A stretch of DNA of 9,181 nucleotides, taken from contig CAZYSE010000043.1 in NCBI GenBank assembly GCA_964650085.1, forward strand, positions 1 to 9,181, in the 5' to 3' direction. The translations under genes and the position numbers were made by a program. The notes under the pieces are model-generated. The model saw nothing but the letters and a program-made list of their open reading frames with translations, was not told the origin of the DNA and did not search any database. Origin of the DNA: KLAP211 sp964650085. GTDB taxonomy: Bacteria; Patescibacteriota; Dojkabacteria; J137. This document shows, in pieces, positions 1 through 5,363 of this stretch. How positions within the stretch are numbered: the first letter of the stretch is position 1; the number at the start of each line of letters is the position of its first letter.

Positions 1-77
1 AATCTTGAATCTTGAATCTTGAATCTTGAATCTTGAATCTTGAATCTTGAATCTTAAATCTTGAATCTTTTATCTTT
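1..77. repeat. 7-bp tandem repeat array (AATCTTG)n, cut by window edge
   Basis: Seven perfect AATCTTG units fill bases 1-49. They are followed by degenerate copies AATCTTA (50-56), AATCTTG (57-63), AATCTTT (64-70) and TATCTTT (71-77), then a T-rich stretch to about base 85. The array starts at the first base, so its true length is unknown. Decay of the last units towards the gene is what is expected of an array that grows by slippage in its middle. Every plus frame meets a TGA once per 21 nt, so it is not coding on that strand. It lies just upstream of the methyltransferase gene. Confidence 0.95.
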
Positions 78-85
78 TTATTTTT

Positions 86-98
86 CAGCCGTAGGCTG
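86..98 (+). other. Small hairpin in leader of the methyltransferase gene
   Basis: CAGCC (86-90), loop GTA, GGCTG (94-98) form a perfect 5-bp stem that ends 5 nt before the ATG at 104. A T-rich tract precedes it on the plus strand, and no T run follows it on either strand, so it is not a typical intrinsic terminator. The only SD-like bases near this start (GTAGG, 91-95) lie inside the hairpin. Any role in translation is speculation. Confidence 0.4.
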
Positions 99-103
99 TA
101 GTT

Positions 104-961
104 ATGGAAATTCCAGACAACACTTTTGATTACGAACTTATTGACGCTGGAGAAGGCGAAAAGCTCGAAAGATGGGGAGAGTATTTCTTACGTCGACCAG
201 ATCCACAAGCAATTTGGAACCGAAACCCAGATGTAAATTGGGATAGTTATGACGCTATTTACGAACGAAGCGAAACTGGCGGAGGGCATTGGGTTAATAA
301 CGGAATGCCTGAAGAGTGGTTAGGAGATTTCGAGTTATTCACGATGGTAATTAGACCTACAGCTTTTAAACACACAGGCGTTTTTCCAGAGCAGATGGTT
401 AATTGGAGGTACATAATTAAAAGAATTAAAGAAAGCAGAATTCAAGATTTCAGAATGCTTAACTTATTTGCATATACAGGCGGAGCGACCCTTGCTGGAT
501 TAAAAGGAGGAGCAAATGTAGTTCATGTAGATGCTTCCAAAGGTATGACAGCAGTAGCGAAGAGGAATTCCGAAATTTCAAAATTAAATGATAATAATGT
601 TAGATTTTTCGTAGACGATGTTATCAAATTTGTTCAAAAAGAACAGAGGAGAGGAAACAAATACCATGGAATAGTAATGGATCCACCAAAATTTGGACGA
701 GGAGCGAACGGCGAAATGTGGGAAATTGAAAAAGACTTGAGCTTTCTATTAGAAGACATTAAAGGAATACTTGCTGAAGATTTCAATTTTTTAATCGTCA
801 ATTCTTACGCGAACGAAATCAGTCGTTACTCCGTAGAAAACATTCTCAAAGATCAAATAAAAGGTGGAAATGTTTATTCAAGTGAAATCGGATTGCCACT
901 AAAATCCAGACCAGAAATGATTTTACCTTGTGGGAATTACGTAAGATGGGAATCAAAGTAG
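104..961 (+). CDS. Class I SAM-dependent methyltransferase, RlmI-like (COG1092)
   Basis: A 285-aa protein resembling the catalytic part of the RlmI/RlmK group, which methylates 23S rRNA. Residues about 30-115 form the family's N-terminal beta region, including the typical KHTGVFPEQ...NW stretch (residues 89-101). The Rossmann fold begins at motif I, LNLFAYTGG (119-127), which binds SAM. An acidic residue in HVDAS (D143) should contact the SAM ribose, and D171-D172 the adenine side. Motif IV is DPPKFGRG (193-200), the catalytic DPPxF loop. There is no PUA domain, unlike E. coli RlmI, which is common in the shorter COG1092 members. The exact target base cannot be read from sequence. The start is ATG with no clear SD. 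Its 3' end overlaps the pseudouridine synthase gene by 16 nt, suggesting a two-gene RNA-modification operon. Confidence 0.88.
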   Translation: MEIPDNTFDYELIDAGEGEKLERWGEYFLRRPDPQAIWNRNPDVNWDSYDAIYERSETGGGHWVNNGMPEEWLGDFELFTMVIRPTAFKHTGVFPEQMVNWRYIIKRIKESRIQDFRMLNLFAYTGGATLAGLKGGANVVHVDASKGMTAVAKRNSEISKLNDNNVRFFVDDVIKFVQKEQRRGNKYHGIVMDPPKFGRGANGEMWEIEKDLSFLLEDIKGILAEDFNFLIVNSYANEISRYSVENILKDQIKGGNVYSSEIGLPLKSRPEMILPCGNYVRWESK

Positions 962-1623
962 TTTACGAAGACAAAGATTTAATCGCAGTAAATAAAGAGA
1001 GTGGAGTTTCTGTACAAGATTCAGCATCAAATCAGCTAAGCTTGCAGGAGGAGATTCAAGAATACATCAAAGAAAAAGACAATAAACCAGGCAACGTTTT
1101 CATTGGAATTATTCAACGGTTAGATACTAATGTAGAAGGTATTATTGTTTTTGCAAAAAACTCCAAATCAGCTTCAAGGCTATCCGAACAAATTCGAGAC
1201 AAAACATTTAAGAAATCGTACGTTTTAGTCACTGATAAAGCGATTCAAGCGGATAAGGGCACAATGGCAGATAGAATAGAAAAAGATGAGGAAAATTTGA
1301 AGGCAGTTGTTTCAAAGGATGAACCGAATGCAAAGTTGGAATACAAGTTAATTTCTAAACGAGGTAACTTAAACTTGTATAAAGTAAACCTGTTGACCGG
1401 AAAATTTCATCAAATTCGAGCCCAGTTTGCCAGTAGAGGCGCTCCATTACTCGGAGACTTGAAATATGGCAGTAAGGTGAAATTAGACAGGAAAATAGCT
1501 TTGTTTGCAAATCAAATTGAGTTTATTCATCCTAGAGAAAAAACAGAAATGGTATTTTCAGAAATACCAGACATTAATATTTATCCTTGGAACGCTTTTA
1601 TTACAGAACTTAAGTCTTTGTAG
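946..1623 (+). CDS. RluA-family RNA pseudouridine synthase
   Basis: A 225-aa protein with the RluA/RluD catalytic fold and no S4 domain. It should isomerise uridine to pseudouridine in rRNA or tRNA. The N-terminus (IKVVYEDKDLIAVNKESG) is the usual first strand. The catalytic block is QRLDTNVEG with presumed catalytic Asp60. The family consensus is HRLDxxTSG, so His is replaced by Gln and TSG is altered, but the Asp is kept. The following FAKNSKSASRLSEQIR segment and the later KFHQIRAQFASRG...LLGDLKYG segment are strongly conserved in a clostridial-type RluA subgroup. I chose ATG 946 over an in-frame TTG at 928 because the family begins directly at the first strand. It overlaps the methyltransferase gene by 16 nt, so translation is probably coupled. 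The last 43 nt overlap the end of the opposite-strand gene. Confidence 0.88.
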   Translation: MGIKVVYEDKDLIAVNKESGVSVQDSASNQLSLQEEIQEYIKEKDNKPGNVFIGIIQRLDTNVEGIIVFAKNSKSASRLSEQIRDKTFKKSYVLVTDKAIQADKGTMADRIEKDEENLKAVVSKDEPNAKLEYKLISKRGNLNLYKVNLLTGKFHQIRAQFASRGAPLLGDLKYGSKVKLDRKIALFANQIEFIHPREKTEMVFSEIPDINIYPWNAFITELKSL

Positions 1624-2474
1624 TTAAACTCAAATCCTTTGTCTACAAGGACTTTAGGATAAACATTACTTCCAGTTACTAAGTAATCAGCAACTTCACC
1701 TAGAGCCAGTTTAGAAGCCCAAACAGGTACTGGGAATGTGAATAGAGGTGTGTAAATTTTTCCTAAAATTTTGCTTAATTGTTCAAACGAAATAGCTTCG
1801 GGAGATGAGGCATTAACTGGTCCTGTAATTTTCTGGTCGAGTATAAATTTAAAAATCCTAATCAGATCCTCGATGTGAATCCAGCTAAACATCTGTTTAC
1901 CTGGTTTTATTAACGTACCAACATTCATTTGGTACGATTGGAGAAGTTTAGGTAATGCTCCTTTCTTTCTATCTATCACGATTGCGGTTCTAACTAGCGC
2001 AACTTTGCAATTTGCTTTTGTAGCTTCAGTCTCCCAATCTTTACATAAAGTGCTTAGGAATGAGGTTCCATTGCTATCTTGCTCTGTAACCACCTTTTCG
2101 CTCAGTCCACTTTCATAAAAGCCGGTAGCGGAGCTGTTTATGAATATTTCGGGTCTCTTATCCAGTGAATTTATAGTATCAACAACTAACCTTGTTGTGT
2201 CGATTCTTGATGATCGTATCTCCTTTTTTACCTTCTCATTCCACCTTGTGGAGTATATGTTCGATCCCGCTAAGTTTATTACAGCATCGGATTCCTCTAA
2301 AGTCTCTTTCAAATTTAATGGATTGAGGGGAATAATTCTAAGCTGATCGGTTTCTAAATCTTCGTACTTTGTAATATCTCGCACAAATAGAAACACTGTA
2401 TGTCCATCTTCGAGCAAAGATTTATAAAGTTTTCGTCCTATTAAACCTGTTCCTCCTACAATTGCTATTTTCAT
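1581..2474 (-). CDS. TIGR01777-family NAD(P)-binding epimerase-like protein
   Basis: A 297-aa atypical short-chain dehydrogenase/epimerase of the YfcH/SDR39U1 type. The N-terminal GGTGLIG (residues 7-13) is the dinucleotide-binding glycine motif, and VINLAG (65-70) is the second Rossmann marker. NSSATGFY (113-120) matches the family's SSA-x-G-[YF]-Y active-site region. FSWIHIEDL (196-204) and a C-terminal DUF1731-like segment (about 225-295, with PVPVWASKLALGE) complete the family layout. Length is typical. The substrate of this family is not known to me. The ATG overlaps the TGA of uppP as ATGA, so the two are co-transcribed and probably translationally coupled. The gene converges on the pseudouridine synthase with a 43-nt overlap. 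Confidence 0.88.
   Translation of the reverse strand: MKIAIVGGTGLIGRKLYKSLLEDGHTVFLFVRDITKYEDLETDQLRIIPLNPLNLKETLEESDAVINLAGSNIYSTRWNEKVKKEIRSSRIDTTRLVVDTINSLDKRPEIFINSSATGFYESGLSEKVVTEQDSNGTSFLSTLCKDWETEATKANCKVALVRTAIVIDRKKGALPKLLQSYQMNVGTLIKPGKQMFSWIHIEDLIRIFKFILDQKITGPVNASSPEAISFEQLSKILGKIYTPLFTFPVPVWASKLALGEVADYLVTGSNVYPKVLVDKGFEFNYKDLSSVIKAFQG
1612..1654 (+). other. 12-bp hairpin spanning the pseudouridine synthase stop
   Basis: AAGTCTTTGTAG (1612-1623) pairs with CTACAAGGACTT (1643-1654) around a 19-nt loop, with one T·G wobble. The left arm ends exactly on the TAG stop of the plus-strand gene, and the whole structure lies inside the coding sequence of the minus-strand epimerase-like gene. 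There is no T tract on the plus side. On the minus strand the wobble becomes an A·C mismatch, so the plus transcript folds better. It may mark or protect the 3' end of the plus transcript. Confidence 0.5.
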
Positions 2475-3325
2475 CTAGTTACTAAAGAACTAAGAACTAA
2501 TATTAACCCAAAAACTACTCTGTAAATTCCGAAGAATTTTAAGCTGCCTGTTTGAAGAAAGTTCAACATAAATTTAATCGCAAAATTACCTGCGAGGAAT
2601 GAAGCAATAGCTCCCGCTAAGTAAACATAAATATTTTCAGAGTTAAGTGAGTTCGAAGAAATTATATCGTATAGAGACTTAACAACCGCGCCACCGATAA
2701 TTGGAATACCCATCAAAAATGAGAATTCTGCTGCAGATACTCTAGTTAGCCCGACAAGTTGACCTGACAGTAGTGTAATTCCTGATCTTGAAACTCCACG
2801 AACGAAAGCCAGTACCTGAGAAAATCCAATGATTAAAGCTTTTCCATAACCGATTTGGTAAGCAGCTTTCGCGCCGTTCAAAATTCTGTTTTCGATTAAG
2901 AATAAGAATCCTACAAATATCATTGGAATAGCTACTAAAAGTGTTGCTTCGCTACTAGATCGGACATTGTAGAACTCGTCAATTATGTTGCTTAGAAGTA
3001 GACCTAGTACTGCTGCTGGAATTACAGAAATTATAATATTAACAATAGTTTTAAAGTCTTTTGCCTCTTTGTTGTTCACTTTCCCGCGTTTTTTAGCATA
3101 TTCAAAAACAACAAGAATGTATCTTAAGATTCTTCTTCTGAAGAAATATAGTAGGGAAAAAAGTGTTCCTACATGGATAAAAGATATGAAATCGGAATAG
3201 TTTAAGCCTAATGTATCCCAGCCGAGAAGAGTAGGGACAGTGTAGATATGACCGGAACTAGAGACAGGTATAAACTCAGTTAAACCTTGGATAATACCTA
3301 AAATAATGGCTTGAATTACTGTCAT
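2471..3325 (-). CDS. uppP: Undecaprenyl-diphosphatase UppP (BacA)
   Basis: A 284-aa polytopic membrane protein that dephosphorylates undecaprenyl diphosphate, recycling the lipid carrier for peptidoglycan and surface glycan synthesis. Its loss or overproduction affects bacitracin sensitivity in other bacteria. QGLTE (13-17) is the (E/Q)xxxE motif, followed by the SSSGH box with His26. The second catalytic motif reads RGVSRSG (176-182). The family consensus is PGxSRS, so the leading Pro is replaced by Arg while the Ser-Arg pair is kept. I see about seven hydrophobic stretches, for example near 1-22, 45-62, 93-115, 128-145, 163-175, 200-216 and 234-255. The start at 3325 has no SD but sits 20 nt below an extended -10. 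The stop overlaps the next gene's start. Confidence 0.95.
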   Translation of the reverse strand: MTVIQAIILGIIQGLTEFIPVSSSGHIYTVPTLLGWDTLGLNYSDFISFIHVGTLFSLLYFFRRRILRYILVVFEYAKKRGKVNNKEAKDFKTIVNIIISVIPAAVLGLLLSNIIDEFYNVRSSSEATLLVAIPMIFVGFLFLIENRILNGAKAAYQIGYGKALIIGFSQVLAFVRGVSRSGITLLSGQLVGLTRVSAAEFSFLMGIPIIGGAVVKSLYDIISSNSLNSENIYVYLAGAIASFLAGNFAIKFMLNFLQTGSLKFFGIYRVVFGLILVLSSLVTR

Positions 3326-3345
3326 AAGAAAAACGTGTTCTAAAG

Positions 3346-3354
3346 ATTATAGCA
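3346..3354 (-). promoter_or_regulatory. Extended -10 promoter for uppP operon
   Basis: Read on the minus strand this is TGCTATAAT: a perfect -10 (3351-3346) with the extended TG at one base's distance. There is no convincing -35 at 16-18 nt, which extended -10 promoters tolerate. Only 20 nt separate the -10 from the uppP ATG, so the leader should be roughly 13-15 nt. Confidence 0.7.
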
Positions 3355-3395
3355 GGTATTTTCGATATTTATGAAGGTAGAGGCTCTAGAAATGC

Positions 3396-3415
3396 TTGTC
3401 AAAATTTGCTGACAA
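3396..3415. promoter_or_regulatory. Inverted repeat TTGTCA-N8-TGACAA, possible operator
   Basis: Two perfect 6-bp half-sites, TTGTCA (3396-3401) and TGACAA (3410-3415), lie between the divergent uppP and orphan-gene promoters. The right half overlaps the plus-strand -35 (CTGACA, 3409-3414). The placement suits a repressor operator, but the half-sites also resemble -35 boxes, so the symmetry may be a by-product of facing or tandem promoters. Confidence 0.35.
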
Positions 3416-3437
3416 CTGTATATTGACATGATATAAT
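3409..3437 (+). promoter_or_regulatory. Sigma-70-type promoter for first orphan gene
   Basis: The -35 is CTGACA (3409-3414), the spacer is 17 nt, and the -10 is TATAAT (3432-3437) with an extended TGA just before it. The predicted start is near 3444, leaving about a 15-nt leader before the ATG at 3459. A second overlapping pair, TTGACA (3423-3428) with an 18-nt spacer and TATAAA (3447-3452), would place transcription start on the ATG itself and give a leaderless message. Confidence 0.8.
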
Positions 3438-3458
3438 GTAACTAGTTATAAAAATATT

Positions 3459-3818
3459 ATGAATAATGCAGCTCAAACTCCAGATTGGTTGAATGTTTCG
3501 GATGATGCTACTGAAGTTCCATTCGATTTCGAAGGTTTCACTGATGAAGAAAAGGCAAAAATTACGGCAGAGATTGCAGCAGCAACAGGAACGCCATGGT
3601 TACAAGATACAAAGAAAGATGAATCTGAAGATACTAAAGAAACTCCTGCATATAATGTTAAAGCTGAAGAAGATGCTGTTCTCGCAAGGTTCATGGCAAA
3701 AGACCCAGATGCAATTAACGATCCAGTACTTCGAGGAATGGCTTTTAGGGCTTACTTAAGATATCAAGGAAAACACGGTAAGCTAAACAATCGATTTGGA
3801 GAGGATGCAAAAGTTTAA
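3459..3818 (+). CDS. Hypothetical acidic protein, orphan gene 1
   Basis: A 119-aa soluble protein I do not recognise. It has no signal peptide, membrane segment or cysteine. The N-terminal third is acidic (EVPFDFEGFTDEEKAKI). Residues 26-43 look helical and Ala-rich. Residues 50-62 are a Lys/Glu/Asp/Ser linker. The C-terminal part (about 69-105) looks helical and ends in a basic patch (RYQGKHGKLNNR). Two Trp sites, PDWLNV (8-13) and TPWLQD (45-50), and KETPAY (60-65) recur in related form in the two genes downstream. It has its own strong promoter and a strong terminator, so it is monocistronic. Other ORFs overlap it in other frames. This frame is preferred because its ATG sits at the right distance from the promoter and its composition is protein-like. 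Confidence 0.72.
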   Translation: MNNAAQTPDWLNVSDDATEVPFDFEGFTDEEKAKITAEIAAATGTPWLQDTKKDESEDTKETPAYNVKAEEDAVLARFMAKDPDAINDPVLRGMAFRAYLRYQGKHGKLNNRFGEDAKV

Positions 3819-3840
3819 GTTGAAATCATAAATCAAGCAT

Positions 3841-3866
3841 AAAATGCCCCGAATAGGGGCATTTTT
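3841..3866 (+). terminator. Strong intrinsic terminator after orphan gene 1
   Basis: AAAATGCCCC (3841-3850), loop GAATA (3851-3855), GGGGCATTTT (3856-3865) form a perfect 10-bp stem with a GC-rich core, running straight into a T tract (3862-3866). It starts 23 nt after the TAA of orphan gene 1. The A-rich left arm means it could also act on minus-strand transcripts. Confidence 0.92.
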
Positions 3867-3886
3867 ATTCGCGCTCGATATTGCTG

Positions 3887-3895
3887 TGATATAAT
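3887..3895 (+). promoter_or_regulatory. Extended -10 promoter for second orphan gene
   Basis: TGATATAAT, the same nine bases as the extended -10 of orphan gene 1 and at the same distance (21 nt) from the ATG. No clear -35 is present. The predicted start is near 3902, giving about a 15-nt leader without SD. Confidence 0.7.
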
Positions 3896-3916
3896 CAAAT
3901 AGTTACAGAATATACA

Positions 3917-4192
3917 ATGGAAAGTAAACCAACTGCAGATAATAACGAGTTCCCAGAGCTTACTTATTTCTTAGGCGATATTATGCCTAACGGAGAAGTC
4001 TACGGAGGCGATCAGTTCACGCCTAAGAAGATTATCCCTCGTGCCAAGGTTATTCCAGTAGTTGAAGCTCCACCTAAACCAAACAAAGCAGTGTCAGGAA
4101 ATGAAGAAGCAAAGCAGCCTGAACGAAATGAGCCAATAAAGTTTCCTTGGTTTGAAGAAATGCTAAAAAAAACTAATCCGAACGAAATGTAG
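3917..4192 (+). CDS. Hypothetical proline-rich protein, orphan gene 2
   Basis: A 91-aa protein I do not recognise, with no membrane segment, signal peptide or cysteine. The N-terminal 33 residues are acidic and contain TYFLGDIMPNGEVYGGD. The middle (about 35-75) is rich in Pro, Lys and Val (IIPRAKVIPVVEAPPKP) and is probably disordered. The C-terminus carries KFPWFEEMLKK (75-85), an amphipathic-looking segment resembling the Trp sites of the neighbouring orphan genes. It has its own promoter behind the terminator of orphan gene 1. I see no terminator with a T tract after it. Support for it being a gene is the promoter, the ATG spacing and the shared motifs. I can infer no function beyond a possible short adaptor-like protein. 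Confidence 0.62.
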   Translation: MESKPTADNNEFPELTYFLGDIMPNGEVYGGDQFTPKKIIPRAKVIPVVEAPPKPNKAVSGNEEAKQPERNEPIKFPWFEEMLKKTNPNEM

Positions 4193-4357
4193 ACTAGTCA
4201 GTTTTGTTGAACTGCTAACTTATCCTCGTTACATAAACACCAACCTCTTTAATCTTCTAAAGATCTTTCATGTCCAAGCGATTTGTCAATGACATTAGGC
4301 GACAACCCGACTTTCATTATGATAGTATATGAAACACTATTTTTTTATTTTTTCGCT

Positions 4358-4783
4358 ATGCAAGCTAGTATTGATGGAAAATCCAGACTCAACTCACCAA
4401 TGGATAGTTGGGCAGAAACTATATTATTGAAAGCTTCATCAACTCCCGAAGATGATGATTACGAAACGAGAGAGACGCCAGTGTACCTAGGTGACTTACT
4501 ATCTGCGCCACATGCACCAATTTTTGTAGAGGACGAGTTAAACTCATGGGTAGACACTTTTATTGCTGAACATAAAAACGGGATATTCGGTGAGGATGAT
4601 TTAGAAATCGCGAATCTAGTACTTAAAGCTATTGCAGGGACACAAGAAGAAATACTTTCTGGCGAGTCAGCTAAAAGAATGTTGCAAATGGTAATAACAA
4701 GAGCTTTAAGGGCAACACATCAAGAAGCGCTAATGATCGAACGACCAAAGCAATTTGTAAAATTAGATGGGCTTGAATTCTAA
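4358..4783 (+). CDS. Hypothetical acidic protein, orphan gene 3 (start uncertain)
   Basis: From ATG 4358 this is a 141-aa protein I do not recognise, with no cysteine. Features seen: DSWAET (16-21), an acidic linker PEDDDYE (30-36), RETPVYLGDLL (38-48), NSWVDTF (62-68) and a likely helical C-terminal half (about 80-128). In-frame starts also exist at TTG 4283, ATG 4289 and ATG 4319. They would add up to 25 residues, including an odd hydrophobic run (YETLFFYFFAM) encoded by two T tracts. I prefer 4358 because those T tracts look like leader sequence and a weak TGATAGTAT -10-like element (4320-4328) lies upstream. The hydrophobic N-terminus cannot be excluded. Its TAA shares two bases with the stop codon of rpiB on the other strand. 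Confidence 0.6.
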   Translation: MQASIDGKSRLNSPMDSWAETILLKASSTPEDDDYETRETPVYLGDLLSAPHAPIFVEDELNSWVDTFIAEHKNGIFGEDDLEIANLVLKAIAGTQEEILSGESAKRMLQMVITRALRATHQEALMIERPKQFVKLDGLEF

Positions 4784-4791
4784 GAATTCAA
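4773..4791. other. Hairpin with both convergent stop codons at its loop
   Basis: TTGAATTC (4773-4780), TAA (4781-4783) and GAATTCAA (4784-4791) form a perfect 8-bp stem whose 3-nt loop is the plus-strand stop codon. The minus-strand TAG of rpiB (4782-4780) overlaps it by two bases. The stem is AT-rich with no T tract on either side, so any terminator function would be weak. It is symmetric and could mark the 3' ends of both transcripts. Confidence 0.5.
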
Positions 4792-5280
4792 CGGCAGATC
4801 GTGGATTGGAAGATCTGTAATTACGTCTTTCAATTCGATTTGGCCATCATCAATGTCTCTTATCATTTGAACTCGTCTTCTATGGCGAGCTTCATTTGAA
4901 AAAGGCGTCTCTAAAAAGGCTTTAAGAATTTCAATAGGGTCCTCACTTTTAAGATCTGCATCTAAACATAAAACGTTAGCGTTATTGTGTTCTCGAGATA
5001 ACTTAGCAAGCTCAACAGAGTAGCAGTTAGCAGCATGAATGCCTTTAAATTTATTCGCTGTTATGCACACTCCAATTCCGCTTCTACAAATCAAAACTCC
5101 TAACGAATCCTCATGTTTTTGAACTGCTTCTGCAACTTTAATCGCATACACAGGATAGTCGTCTTCCATATCTAGTTCAATAGGACCTAAGTCTTCAAAT
5201 TCGTAAACACCATCCAAAAGATTAATAATCTGGTTTTTTAGTTCGAAACCACCGTGATCCGAGGCAATATATACTTTCAT
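4780..5280 (-). CDS. rpiB: RpiB/LacA/LacB-family sugar-phosphate isomerase
   Basis: A 166-aa cytosolic enzyme, most likely ribose-5-phosphate isomerase B, which interconverts ribose 5-phosphate and ribulose 5-phosphate in the non-oxidative pentose phosphate pathway. SDHGG (7-11) is the N-terminal substrate loop with His9. ICRSGIGV (64-71) holds the catalytic-base Cys65, as in E. coli RpiB, although the family usually reads CGTGIG. NKFKGIHAA (76-84) follows. His98 (SREHNNANVL) fits the ring-opening His, and ARHRRR (131-136) supplies phosphate-binding arginines. The C-terminus is slightly longer than the roughly 150-aa norm. The Cys and Arg pattern supports RpiB over LacA/LacB, but CPR-type members can be broad, so the substrate is inferred. 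The start has no SD. It is divergent from dnaG across 83 nt. Confidence 0.9.
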   Translation of the reverse strand: MKVYIASDHGGFELKNQIINLLDGVYEFEDLGPIELDMEDDYPVYAIKVAEAVQKHEDSLGVLICRSGIGVCITANKFKGIHAANCYSVELAKLSREHNNANVLCLDADLKSEDPIEILKAFLETPFSNEARHRRRVQMIRDIDDGQIELKDVITDLPIHDLPLNS

Positions 5281-5343
5281 GATAAAATCATCTTAACTAA
5301 AGTTCATTTTGCGACAAATGATTAAAAATTACCAGCATTCATT

Positions 5344-5349
5344 TATAAC
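5344..5349 (+). promoter_or_regulatory. Possible -10 box for dnaG
   Basis: TATAAC lies 14 nt before the dnaG ATG, with no convincing -35 in the preceding 16-18 nt. If used, transcription would start about 8 nt before the ATG, giving an almost leaderless message. It is much weaker than the other promoters in the window. Confidence 0.3.
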
Positions 5350-5363
5350 TTCCGAAAATATTA

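Noticed and set aside
1..103. Minus-strand reading of the heptamer array is stop-free and encodes a repeating heptapeptide (QDSRFKI).
   Set aside because: Any 7-bp repeat without a stop on one strand gives this. There is no ATG in bases 1-103 on that strand and no promoter or protein-like flank, so it is not called as a gene.
928..945. TTG start adding six residues (MWELRK) to the pseudouridine synthase.
   Set aside because: The family begins directly at the strand starting with the ATG at 946, and the extra residues come from the end of the upstream gene in another frame.
2140..3200. Short plus-strand ORFs inside the epimerase-like gene and uppP (2140-2346, 2985-3200).
   Set aside because: They lie wholly inside well-conserved minus-strand genes and have no recognisable protein features.
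3473..3759. Two overlapping ORFs in other frames of orphan gene 1 (minus 3694-3473, plus 3493-3759).
   Set aside because: They are shadows. The plus one is an extreme Lys/Gln/Leu composition, the minus one a Ser/Val-rich composition, and neither has a promoter at a suitable distance.
4197..4216. Imperfect hairpin (CAGTT/AACTG with a bulge) after orphan gene 2, considered as a terminator.
   Set aside because: The stem is short, AT-rich and bulged, with no T tract after it.
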